From: Yersinia frederiksenii ATCC 33641
GTDB lineage: Bacteria; Pseudomonadota; Gammaproteobacteria; Enterobacterales; Enterobacteriaceae
Assembly (NCBI RefSeq): GCF_000754805.1
Contig: NZ_KN150731.1
Coordinates: forward strand, 2,591,886-2,655,885
DNA length: 64,000 bases
Reading direction: 5' to 3'
The translations under genes were made by a program, and so were the position numbers. How positions within the stretch are numbered: the stretch's first letter is position 1; every line of letters starts with the position of its first letter. Below, in pieces: positions 45,699-54,283 of this stretch. The notes beneath the pieces are model-generated. The model made no database searches, was not told the origin of the DNA, and saw only the letters and a list, made by a program, of their open reading frames with translations.

Positions 45699-45805
45699 AT
45701 ATTTTTGATATCAAGAAAGTGAGATACCTATATTGGTACTTATGTTCTTTCAGCGTCAACCTTATATATAAATATAATTTATGTTATGGGTAAGCGGAGA
45801 AGAAT

Positions 45806-46591
45806 ATGCCTCAATCAATCACACCACATTGCTCATGTACTCAAGAGGTTGCAGAAAGCTTTATTGCGTATAAAGAGAAGCATCCTGAGTGCATTATCTA
45901 TCAAACCTCACTCATGAGCGCGCTAATTAGTGGTGTTTATGAGGGAGATATCACCATGGCCGAGTTGCTTAAGCATGGCGACTTTGGATTAGGAACATTT
46001 AACAATCTTGATGGGGAGCTGGTTGCATTAAACAGCAAAATTTATCAATTACGATCTGATGGGAGCGCCCGCGCGGCACAGCCAGAGCAGAAAACACCGT
46101 TTGCTGTAATGACCTTTTTCCAGCCGACAGAAACACGCAATTTCGAACATAAAATGAGTCGCAAACAACTTCATCGCGTGATTAATGACGTCGCCGAATC
46201 AGATAATCTGTTTTGTGCATTGCGTGTCGATGGCACGTTTAGCCATGTTGAAACCCGCACCGTTCCCTGCCAGCAGCGCCCTTATAAACCCATGCTTGAA
46301 GCTATAGCGCAGCAGCCCACATTTAAGTTTGAGCACCGCAATGGCACCATTATTGGTTTTCGTAGCCCGAACTACGTTCAAGGTATCAACGTGGCCGGCT
46401 ATCACGAACATTTTATTACCGATGACCGCAATGGCGGCGGCCATGTACTGGATTTCCAATTGGAAAACGGCACTCTGACATTTGGCACCATCACCAAATT
46501 GGTTATCGACCTGCCGCAAGAACCTGATTTTCTCCAAGCCAACCTTTCCCCTTTGAATCTCAATAACGCCATCCGCGCCGTAGAGAGCTAA
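45806..46591 (+). CDS. budA: alpha-acetolactate decarboxylase
   Basis: Converts alpha-acetolactate to acetoin, the second step of neutral (butanediol) fermentation. The 261-residue product has the zinc-ligand region [18 protein letters not shown] and the later [23 protein letters not shown] segment, which supplies the His ligands. Start context: AGCGGAGAAG precedes the ATG. It is followed by budB after 65 bases. Confidence 0.95.
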   Translation: MPQSITPHCSCTQEVAESFIAYKEKHPECIIYQTSLMSALISGVYEGDITMAELLKHGDFGLGTFNNLDGELVALNSKIYQLRSDGSARAAQPEQKTPFAVMTFFQPTETRNFEHKMSRKQLHRVINDVAESDNLFCALRVDGTFSHVETRTVPCQQRPYKPMLEAIAQQPTFKFEHRNGTIIGFRSPNYVQGINVAGYHEHFITDDRNGGGHVLDFQLENGTLTFGTITKLVIDLPQEPDFLQANLSPLNLNNAIRAVES

Positions 46592-46656
46592 CAGGCTGTC
46601 ATTACTCAATAAACAATAGCTTAGGGTTAAGCCGACAATACAAAGGACATAAAATC

Positions 46657-48336
46657 ATGAAGAGTGAACCCAATATTCTGGCCTGGAAATGTGGTGCTGA
46701 TCTGGTGGTTAATCATTTAGAGCAGCAAGGTGTAAAGCAGGTCTTTGGTATCCCAGGCGCTAAAATCGATCGAGTATTTGATTCACTGGAAGATTCCAGC
46801 ATCAATACCATCGTAGTACGTCATGAAGCCAATGCTGCCTTTATGGCTGGTGCAGTGGGTCGTCTGACCGGTAAAGCCGGTGTCGCGCTGGTCACCTCCG
46901 GCCCAGGCTGTGCCAATCTGGTGACAGGGCTGGCCACCGCCACCTCTGAGGGTGATCCAGTGGTCGCATTAGGTGGGGCAGTAAAGCGAGCCGATAGCCT
47001 GAAAATAACCCACCAAAGTATGGATACCGTGAGTATTTTCCGCCCGGTCACTAAGTTTAGTGCCGAAGTCACCGCCTCTGCCGCACTCTCTGAAGTGCTG
47101 GGCAATGCCTTTAGAACCGCTGAATTTGGTAGACCAGGGGCCGCCTTTGTTAGCTTGCCGCAAGATATTCTCAATAAACCCATCACCAGCCATGCGCTGA
47201 TTCGTCAAATATGCCCGCAAAGTGGTAGTGCACCACGTGATGAAATTATTGCTGCCGCTAATTTACTCAATCAAGCTAAAAACCCTATTTTGCTACTTGG
47301 ATTGATGGCGAGTCAGCCAGCAAATGCACAAGCCATACGCCGCCTACTTCGCCACAGTAAAATACCGGTAACCAGTACCTATCAAGCAGCCGGCGTGGTT
47401 GATCAAGCACATTTCGACCACTTTGCCGGTCGGGTAGGATTATTTAATAATCAGGCAGGCGATAAGCTGCTACAGCAAGCCGATTTGATTATGACCATCG
47501 GTTACAGCCCGGTGGAATACGACCCCGCACTGTGGAATAACGGTCATGCCACCTTGATACATATGGATATTTTACCTGCCGAGATAGACGCCGCTTATCA
47601 GCCAGAAAAAGAGCTGCTGGGCGATATCGCCGCCACGGTAGATGCCCTCAATGAGCTGATAAACGGCCCGATAATTTTGACCTCACAAACCCAAATGATA
47701 CTGGCCGATCGCACACGTCAACGGCGAGATTTGGCTAACCGGGCCGACCATATGAGCGGCTTTGCTATCCATCCCCTGCGTCTGGTGCGAGCTATGCAGG
47801 ATATCGTCAACAGCGACGTCACTCTTTGTGTCGATATGGGGAGTTTTCATATCTGGATTGCCCGCTATCTTTACAGCTTCCGTAGCCGTCAAATTTTGAT
47901 GTCCAATGGTCAACAGACTATGGGAGTTGCGCTGCCCTGGGCCATTGCAGCGGCACTGGTCAATCCACAGCAAAAAGTGGTTTCTGTCTCTGGGGATGGG
48001 GGCTTTATGCAATCAAGCATGGAGCTGGAGACCGCGGTACGCCTGAAAAGTAATCTGCTACATATCATTTGGGTCGATAACGGCTACAACATGGTGGAAA
48101 TTCAAGAGCAGAAGAAATATCACCGGCCATCTGGAGTCAGCTTTGGCCCCATCGATTTTAAAATGTATGCAGAATCCTTTGGCGCAGCCGGTTTTGCCGT
48201 GGAGTCCGCCGATGAACTCACCCATAAATTACATCTGGCGATGGATGTGCAAGGCCCCGCTGTCATCGCCATCCCAGTGGACTATTCAGATAATCATCGT
48301 TTGATGGAAGAGCTGAATATCAGTCAGTTGCTGTAG
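46657..48336 (+). CDS. budB: catabolic acetolactate synthase
   Basis: FAD-independent TPP enzyme that condenses two pyruvates to alpha-acetolactate. The 559-residue product has the N-terminal PYR domain ([17 protein letters not shown], with the catalytic Glu in [14 protein letters not shown]), a central domain and the C-terminal PP domain with the TPP motif [17 protein letters not shown]. The absence of the FAD-binding features of IlvB-type enzymes and the budA partner make it the AlsS/BudB type. No acetoin reductase gene (budC) follows. Confidence 0.94.
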   Translation: MKSEPNILAWKCGADLVVNHLEQQGVKQVFGIPGAKIDRVFDSLEDSSINTIVVRHEANAAFMAGAVGRLTGKAGVALVTSGPGCANLVTGLATATSEGDPVVALGGAVKRADSLKITHQSMDTVSIFRPVTKFSAEVTASAALSEVLGNAFRTAEFGRPGAAFVSLPQDILNKPITSHALIRQICPQSGSAPRDEIIAAANLLNQAKNPILLLGLMASQPANAQAIRRLLRHSKIPVTSTYQAAGVVDQAHFDHFAGRVGLFNNQAGDKLLQQADLIMTIGYSPVEYDPALWNNGHATLIHMDILPAEIDAAYQPEKELLGDIAATVDALNELINGPIILTSQTQMILADRTRQRRDLANRADHMSGFAIHPLRLVRAMQDIVNSDVTLCVDMGSFHIWIARYLYSFRSRQILMSNGQQTMGVALPWAIAAALVNPQQKVVSVSGDGGFMQSSMELETAVRLKSNLLHIIWVDNGYNMVEIQEQKKYHRPSGVSFGPIDFKMYAESFGAAGFAVESADELTHKLHLAMDVQGPAVIAIPVDYSDNHRLMEELNISQLL

Positions 48337-48417
48337 AACCCTTTATTCTCTCAACTGACGAATTATTAAGATGAGATGAGCAGTAGCGAGTGAATTCAAA
48401 ATATAGGTCAGAAATAG

Positions 48418-48451
48418 TGACTAAACACCATTTATTAATGGTGTTTAGTCA
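48418..48451. terminator. long hairpin between budB and the bacteriocin exporter
   Basis: TGACTAAACACCAT at 48418-48431 pairs perfectly with ATGGTGTTTAGTCA at 48438-48451 across a six-base loop. The exporter stop codon lies inside it, at 48435-48437. There is no T run on either side, so it may not be an intrinsic terminator. Confidence 0.5.
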
Positions 48452-48980
48452 ATCTAATAACACGATCTGCCGAAGCAATAGTGGAAGGCCGATGCGCGAT
48501 GATCACTCTGGTTATCGCTAACCCAGCAATATTTTTATTAATATAAGCTTCATTTTCTAAATCTAAATGACTGGTTGCTTCATCCATAAACAAAATACCG
48601 GGACGCCGATACAAAGCGCGAGCAATCAATAAACGCTGTTTTTGCCCTCCTGATAAACTTCCTCCCAATTCACCTAATAACGTTTCATATCTCATTGGCA
48701 TCTGCATGATGTCATCATGAATATTGCATTGGCGGGCACAATTAATGATTAATTCACGATCAATTGAGGCGTCAAAACTCGCAATATTCTCTGCAATAGA
48801 GCCGGCAAATAGCCGGTCATCTTGTAATATACAAGCAATGCATCGGCGATAATTATTGATACCAATAACATGGATATCCAGCCCATTGACTAACACATTG
48901 CCCGCACTTGGTTCTAATAATCCGCTCATTAATCTCATTAACGTGGTTTTCCCAACACCAGACGGCCCAATAATTGCCAC
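48435..48980 (-). CDS. detached nucleotide-binding domain of the ABC exporter
   Basis: Open frame of 181 codons from a GTG at 48980. It has Walker A GPSGVGKTT at residues 5-13, signature LSGGQKQR, Walker B GILFMDEATSHLD and the H-loop His in IIAHRPST. It is the C-terminal half of the exporter, in the -1 frame relative to the upstream part. The GTG is only a few bases from GGGAGA, so independent restart is possible but poorly spaced; it would lack the first strands of the domain. Confidence 0.6.
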   Translation of the reverse strand: MAIIGPSGVGKTTLMRLMSGLLEPSAGNVLVNGLDIHVIGINNYRRCIACILQDDRLFAGSIAENIASFDASIDRELIINCARQCNIHDDIMQMPMRYETLLGELGGSLSGGQKQRLLIARALYRRPGILFMDEATSHLDLENEAYINKNIAGLAITRVIIAHRPSTIASADRVIRLTKHH

Positions 48981-50542
48981 ACTCTCCCTGATTTAATATC
49001 AAGATTTATATTGTTAATTATAGGTTTAGATATATTGTCATATTGGTAACTCAAGTTACGAGCCGCAAAAGTCACTGCTGTATTCGGAGGAAATAATAGC
49101 TGAAAAGGCATTTCTTTTTCCGGCTTAGACAGCACGATATCAGCCACCCTCTCATTATGCAGGCTAAGCATGCGCAGTTGCAGCACCATATTAATCAAGC
49201 TACTGGTGCGCTCAGAGAACTGGCCACGGTAAGCGTTGAATGCAATAAACATCCCTAAAGTCATCTGATTATCGATAACTAATGATGCACCCAGCCAAAG
49301 GATAATGACCTGATCGCAGGCAGCAATAAAAGCATTTATCCCACCAAATAGCATATCCAGCCGGGTGATTCGGATACCTGCATTGGTCGTATCTATATTC
49401 AGGTTCAACCAAAATTGAGAGCGGGTTTTTAACAGCCCTAATGCTTTCAGTGTACCAATGCCATACAGCGTCTCCATAAAATGCGAGCTAGCTTTCGCCC
49501 CCTTGACCAGTAATGCTTCGGAGGCTTGTCGGTAGTGGCTATAGGTAACCAGACGCACGATAATATAAATAACAGTGAACCCCAGCACGACCCAAACCAG
49601 CCAACCACCATACAGCAGCATCATAATAAGCACGCCAATGGACATAATGCCGTCGATAATGCTATTTACAATACTGGTCGTAAAAGTAGTCCGAATAGTA
49701 TCAAGTGAACCAAAACGTGATTGAATATCTCCTAACTTGCGCTTTTCGAAATAGACCAGAGGGAGCTTCATCAAATGATCAAACATACCCACTTTCCACT
49801 GTACATCTATCAGTGAGTCCATCACGATAATTGTCCATGAACGCAACATTGCTACGGCAGTTCGGAACACAATAAAAAACAGTAAGCCAGTACAAATTAG
49901 CGCCAATAAGTGATGATCACTGGCTTGAATCACATGATCTAAAACCAATTGAGTGCCTACCGGTATCAGTAAACTAACCGCTTCAATAATTATTGAGAGA
50001 CAGAATATTTTAGTTAACGCTGCTATTAACCCATTAATATTGGAAAATAAATGGCGTAACTGTAACCGACTTTGTTTATCAATCGAGGTGAAATCATTAT
50101 CAGGCCATAACTCCAATGCTATGCCGGTAAAATGCTGAGATAACTCATGCATACCAATAACTCTACGCCCCATGGCTGGATCGTGAATAATAATACGATT
50201 ACGCCGAACGGCAACGAGTACCACAAAGTGATTAAGATCCCAATGCAGAATACTGGGAGTTTTAAGTGCAGAGAGTTCATCAATATCAAGCGATAAAGCA
50301 CGAGTTTGAAATTTAACTGAGCTAGCAATCTCTATTAAAGTATTAAGTGTCGCCCCACGAGCTGAAGCTCCGAATTGCTGCCGTAAATTGAACAAATCAA
50401 TATTCAGACCAAAATAGTGAAATACCATTGCCAGACTTGCCAGACCACATTCAGATGATTCAGTTTGTATAATCTGCGGAACCTTTTTCCTCCAAGTCAA
50501 ATTCAGTTTACTAACAAGAAAGGTAAAAAGATCGTTATTCAT
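48435..50542 (-). pseudogene. C39-peptidase bacteriocin ABC exporter, frameshifted
   Basis: Peptidase-containing ABC transporter of the CvaB/MchF type that cuts double-glycine leaders and exports the core. The N-terminal C39 domain has Gln26, Cys32 (SECGLASLAM), His105 (LNHFVVL) and Asp121, all catalytic residues. Six membrane segments cover about 165-430. The frame breaks just before Walker A. At the minus-strand TCAGGGAGAG (plus 48983-48992) one G appears missing; restoring it gives SGESVAIIGPSGVGKTT and joins the nucleotide-binding domain (48435-48980) with Walker A, LSGGQ and LFMDEATSHLD. The corrected length is 703 codons. The upstream part overlaps the fusion-protein gene by eight bases. 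The break could be a real mutation or a base-call error. Confidence 0.85.
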
Positions 50543-51812
50543 GAACAGGTTCCACCAGGCTTTTTTCCATGTTATAGAAAGGCGAAAACATCCATTGATA
50601 GAGAGATCGTTTTTCGAGGAAAAGGGTCGATTGTGCTTTCATGCCTCCCGTAAGGCGCAGTATTTTTTCTTGGTAGAGGAGTTGAGTTTTATCCAGGACA
50701 ACCAATATTTTATAGTAAGATTCAGCACCCCCCCCTGAATGACGAGGTGGGGTACTGTTGTAACTGGACATCTCTTGAATTGAAGCGGGTACAGTAGAAA
50801 GTGTTTCAATGCGGCCGGAGAACTGACCAAATTTTTCGAAAGGAAAAGCATCGTAGCGCACATTAACTCGATCGCCAGCAGAAATATAAGGTATAGCTCC
50901 ATTAGGTAGCCAAAGTACTAAATAATACAGAGCATCAGAACCAGGTATTAATTGTGCCAAACTGTCCCCCACATTGACCATTTGCCCAGTTGTTACGCTA
51001 AGTGATTCTATTCGTCCATCAACTGGTGCATTAATCACTAATATTCCTGTGGCATCAGTTTCAGATAATTGCCTTTGTAAATTGCCATATTGCAATTCAT
51101 ATTGTGAAATCTGGTTATCAAAATCAGCAGCACGGGTGACCATTTCACTTTCTAAATTAATAATCTGTAGTGTTTCTTGCATATTTTGGTTATATAAGCT
51201 GTGAGAGGCTATTTGCTGCTGATAATAAGCATAGGTTTGATTATTGACTTGTTCTTTAGTGATAAATCCTTTACGTAGATACTCACCATAACTATTCACT
51301 GTTTTACGCATAGACTCAACGTTTCTTTGGCTATCTTTGACCAATTGAGCCGATTGCTGATAAACAGCTTCATATTTATTTTTCTGTACTGACATATTAC
51401 TCAGAGTAACATGTTTATTACTCTGTAAATTTCGGATAATACTCTGAACCTGAACCAGTTGTTGTTTAATTGCTTGCTGGTTATTTTGACTTACAATCCC
51501 AGAACATGTCACCTTACTGATGTCAATGTGGTAAATCGCCTGTCCTTTTATGACTTCATCGCCGACATTAACCAAACTTTTAGTAATAAACCCTTGCTGA
51601 GAAGAGAAGATATTAATTGGTCGGGGGATTGTTGTAATCTCACCATGAACATTGACTCTTCGAGTATAACTTCCCAGTATAATAAAATGAACAAAAATAA
51701 AAATAATTAGGAATGATATCACTGCAACAATCCATGCTGGGATACCAGAGATAAGTAATGCTTTACCTATCCATTTTGTTTGCTGATAATCAAAGGCTTC
51801 CTGCCTAAACAT
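50535..51812 (-). CDS. HlyD-family membrane fusion protein for bacteriocin export (CvaA-like)
   Basis: Periplasmic adaptor that links the ABC exporter to TolC. The 425-residue product has one N-terminal membrane segment at about 25-52 (a run of Ile, Val and Phe), a lipoyl/barrel half starting RVNVHGEITTIPRPINIFS, a long coiled coil at about 115-265 and a second barrel half (VDGRIESLSVTTGQMVNVG). It is of the CvaA/MchE type. Its stop overlaps the start of the exporter gene by eight bases. It lies 121 bp after the microcin V-like precursor gene. Confidence 0.88.
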   Translation of the reverse strand: MFRQEAFDYQQTKWIGKALLISGIPAWIVAVISFLIIFIFVHFIILGSYTRRVNVHGEITTIPRPINIFSSQQGFITKSLVNVGDEVIKGQAIYHIDISKVTCSGIVSQNNQQAIKQQLVQVQSIIRNLQSNKHVTLSNMSVQKNKYEAVYQQSAQLVKDSQRNVESMRKTVNSYGEYLRKGFITKEQVNNQTYAYYQQQIASHSLYNQNMQETLQIINLESEMVTRAADFDNQISQYELQYGNLQRQLSETDATGILVINAPVDGRIESLSVTTGQMVNVGDSLAQLIPGSDALYYLVLWLPNGAIPYISAGDRVNVRYDAFPFEKFGQFSGRIETLSTVPASIQEMSSYNSTPPRHSGGGAESYYKILVVLDKTQLLYQEKILRLTGGMKAQSTLFLEKRSLYQWMFSPFYNMEKSLVEPVHE

Positions 51813-51933
51813 ACACTATCCTATTAGGATTTCATTAAAAAAAACCTAAACCATTAATAAAAAAACACCATATTAAGCATCGGGAAACCCAAATATCTAA
51901 ATATGATGTATTGATTTCATCCCTAATAGCTAT

Positions 51934-52260
51934 TTATCGACTACAACTTATTCCTCCCGTCATCCGGCAAATATAATAATTATCAGGACCACTCAAGTAA
52001 GCAGGCCGACCCAATGTGGCGGGATCATAGCTCACGGACGGAATAGTAATTTGAGGTGCTGAATTAATGACGTGAGAGACACCATCATAAGCTTTGCCTC
52101 CGGCCAAACTACCAAGAGATGCACCTCCTGCAGCACCTGCTGGCCCTCCAAGCCGGCCTCCTATGACTGTTCCGGCTAGTGCACCTGAACTCTGAGCTAA
52201 CTCCCTTCCTGAATTACCACCACTGACATGTTCAGTTTCTAATGCTGATAATCTTCTCAT
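51934..52260 (-). CDS. microcin V (colicin V)-like precursor peptide
   Basis: A 108-residue precursor with a double-glycine leader, MRRLSALETEHVSGG, and a 93-residue core. The start at 52260 has AGGAG seven bases upstream; the frame open to 52290 has none. The core begins NSGRELAQSSG and has a long Gly/Ala-rich stretch with GxxxG spacing (GALAGTVIGGRLGGPAGAAG), then KAYDG. This parallels microcin V (ASGRDIAMAIGTLSG, then AGGAIYDY). It ends in CRMTGGISCSR, a Cys-x7-Cys pair that could form the C-terminal disulfide found in microcin V. The exporter's C39 domain should cut after GG. Confidence 0.82.
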   Translation of the reverse strand: MRRLSALETEHVSGGNSGRELAQSSGALAGTVIGGRLGGPAGAAGGASLGSLAGGKAYDGVSHVINSAPQITIPSVSYDPATLGRPAYLSGPDNYYICRMTGGISCSR

Positions 52261-52306
52261 ATTACAACTCCTTTTATTGAGATACATCAATTACATGTAA
52301 TTAATG

Positions 52307-52543
52307 TTATTTTTTTCTTATCCTTAAATAAGCATCTATAAACTTCTTCATACCATCAAAAAATGGAATGAAAGTACAAATAGCAGCAAGAAAAATAGAA
52401 ATATATATCTTATTCCCAACTTCTGGCAATCTACCATCAAGTATAAAACTTGATAAATACAGTATTGTCATATAAAAAAATGTATAAAATAGGATTTTCA
52501 TCACAATATTCAAGCATGCAATAACAATCACATAATTATTCAT
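52307..52543 (-). CDS. small membrane protein, candidate microcin immunity protein
   Basis: Seventy-eight residues, with AGGATG seven bases before the ATG. Two hydrophobic segments cover about 6-34 and 44-62, and the end is basic (YLRIRKK). I do not recognise a sequence family. Its length, two-helix layout and position directly upstream of the precursor match the microcin V immunity gene cvi, which also encodes 78 residues and precedes cvaC. Immunity function is inferred from this alone. Confidence 0.6.
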   Translation of the reverse strand: MNNYVIVIACLNIVMKILFYTFFYMTILYLSSFILDGRLPEVGNKIYISIFLAAICTFIPFFDGMKKFIDAYLRIRKK

Positions 52544-52604
52544 ATGAACATCCTATCAGACTAAATGAGAATGCATAGCATGATGCAACCCAATAAACAG
52601 TAAA

Positions 52605-52775
52605 TCACAATGATTTTATTTGTTTTATTTTACTCTTATATTCATTCAATATATCACTATTGAAGTTTATAGAGTTCAAAAAATCAAAATATTTTGCAGC
52701 TTGACTGATATAATTATTATCAAACAGAAGAATAGAAATAAGTGCATCTATATGATACCCTTCACTATGTATCAT
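52605..52775 (-). pseudogene. C-terminal tail of the glycosyltransferase behind an in-frame TGA
   Basis: Directly after the TGA at 52776-52778, in the same frame, 56 more sense codons follow before a second TGA. They read MIHSEGYHIDALISILLFDN, then a helical SQAAKYFDFLNS and a Lys-rich end. The segment resembles a TPR-type helix pair and would align with the C-terminal region of SunS, from memory. With it the enzyme would be 459 residues rather than 402 (SunS is about 420). The internal TGA looks like a nonsense mutation. Confidence 0.5.
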
Positions 52776-53984
52776 TCAATATTGTGGATCAATGTTTCGC
52801 TCTCTATATAGTATAGTTTTATCTAATAACTCTTTATACTTTGATTTTAATTCAACAATGTTAATTAGACACTTATAATAATATGAGTTACTATTTTCAG
52901 GAAGAAAACAATTCATAATGTCTGTTATAATATCTACATCATCAAACTTACTTTGTCTCAAATTATTCTTAGCAAGAAGATCTAACAATGCGAAAGTGAA
53001 TTCATCTTCTCTAATATTGCTTTTTGAAAAATCATATTGCTCATTTAATATAAGTGAAGATTTTATTCCTACTTCAGCATTTAATAAATCTATGACTTCA
53101 ATTCCATCTCGATAGTAAAAATATTTCCATCTTAAATTATTTGGCTCCAGTAACATCATTTTACTCAAAAGAGATAAATTCCTATCTGTTTTTCTTTTGT
53201 TTTTTACAATTTCATGCATGTAACCATCATGAATAAAAGTAATATTAACAGAAATATAGTATGGCTTTGTGTTATTAATTCTTGGCTCTTCATGAACCAG
53301 TCCAAAATAGTTTATATCTGTATTGTTCAAAAAAAATCGTCTAACTGTTGTGACATTATAACCATTGTGGTTAGAAATAAAAGGGCATATAACCATTTCA
53401 TTTTTTATAGATAAAAACTGTAAAATTAATAATATTTCCTTTACTTCATTATAATCTCCCTTTCCATCTAAATACTCGTCAGCATCAATAAACATAAGCC
53501 AATCTTTTTTTGCTTTTCTTTTTGCAAAATTGCGGGCATGAGAGAAATCATTCTCCCAAGGAGTACTATAGGTTTTTATCTTATCGCTAACAATACTATT
53601 AATTATATCCATAGTACTATCAGTAGACCCTGTATCTACAATCACAATCTCGTCGACATAATCCAAAATACTCTCAATGCAACGGTAAATACATCGCTCT
53701 TCATCTTTAACGATAATAACTGCAGATATAGTAGGCAAGGATACTTGATATATTCGTTCGAATAAAACTAAAATATCATTTAGTATCTTATCAAGATATA
53801 TATCATGAAATGTATTATCCATGACAACAAAACAATTCAATCTTGGGTCAATTTCTAAAATAAATGAAACCTTATCCAACCAATTATTTAATAAATTTAT
53901 TTTATCACTTTCAGCAATGGAATTTAAAATGAAATCCTTAAGCCTAATAAGATAGTTTGAATTAAAATAATTAATATCACTCAT
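52776..53984 (-). CDS. SunS-like peptide S-glycosyltransferase (GT2)
   Basis: A 402-residue family 2 glycosyltransferase. The GT-A fold starts near residue 85 (ISAVIIVKDEERCIYRCIES), followed by VDTGSTDSTMDI at 116-127, WENDFSHARNFA near 143-154, the metal site FIDADEYLDG with DAD at 167-169, then RRFFLNN, LVHEEPRI and LEPNNLRWKYFYYRDG. From memory each segment has a close counterpart in SunS of the sublancin cluster (NDFSYARN, FIDADN, GKVHEEP, RLEPENPKWLFFFGRE). SunS moves glucose from UDP-glucose onto a Cys of the peptide. The gene lies 66 bp after a leader-peptide gene with one core Cys. A helical domain fills 280-402, where an in-frame TGA truncates it. Confidence 0.8.
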   Translation of the reverse strand: MSDINYFNSNYLIRLKDFILNSIAESDKINLLNNWLDKVSFILEIDPRLNCFVVMDNTFHDIYLDKILNDILVLFERIYQVSLPTISAVIIVKDEERCIYRCIESILDYVDEIVIVDTGSTDSTMDIINSIVSDKIKTYSTPWENDFSHARNFAKRKAKKDWLMFIDADEYLDGKGDYNEVKEILLILQFLSIKNEMVICPFISNHNGYNVTTVRRFFLNNTDINYFGLVHEEPRINNTKPYYISVNITFIHDGYMHEIVKNKRKTDRNLSLLSKMMLLEPNNLRWKYFYYRDGIEVIDLLNAEVGIKSSLILNEQYDFSKSNIREDEFTFALLDLLAKNNLRQSKFDDVDIITDIMNCFLPENSNSYYYKCLINIVELKSKYKELLDKTILYRERNIDPQY

Positions 53985-54050
53985 ATGTACATACCAGATA
54001 TATTGCAGGCATAATTCTAATTTAAATAGTATTATGCCTTACTTTAAAAG

Positions 54051-54257
54051 TTATCTCTGTGTACTAAACCCACCCCCCGTATAGCTTGGATTTGGATCGC
54101 CATAGAACCCACCAGGCCATGAACAGGAGCGAACAGCATCCATTACCCCGCCCCAAGTCATACTCGGCCCCGGATTGTAATCACTACTCCCACCAGATAT
54201 TTGAGCTAGAATTACTTCATCTTTAATTTCACGCAGTAAATCTTTAGGTTTCCTCAT
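54051..54257 (-). CDS. double-glycine precursor peptide, candidate glycocin
   Basis: Sixty-eight residues: a leader of 23 ending ILAQISGG (Leu at -7, Ile at -4) and a core of 45. GGAG about nine bases before the ATG at 54257 favours it over the ATG at 54272, which has no ribosome site. The core is rich in Gly, Ser, Pro and aromatic residues, with two Trp, three Tyr and a single Cys at core position 22 in RSCSWPGG. A lone Cys beside a SunS-like enzyme suggests S-glycosylation there. Known glycocins usually also have four Cys in two disulfides, which this lacks. I know of no named homologue. Confidence 0.75.
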   Translation of the reverse strand: MRKPKDLLREIKDEVILAQISGGSSDYNPGPSMTWGGVMDAVRSCSWPGGFYGDPNPSYTGGGFSTQR

Positions 54258-54283
54258 AGATATATTCTCCATTATTTATTAAA

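Noticed and set aside
52776-52778. Selenocysteine or programmed readthrough at the glycosyltransferase TGA
   Set aside because: I see no obvious SECIS-like stem directly after the codon, and the family is not known to use selenocysteine; a nonsense mutation is simpler.
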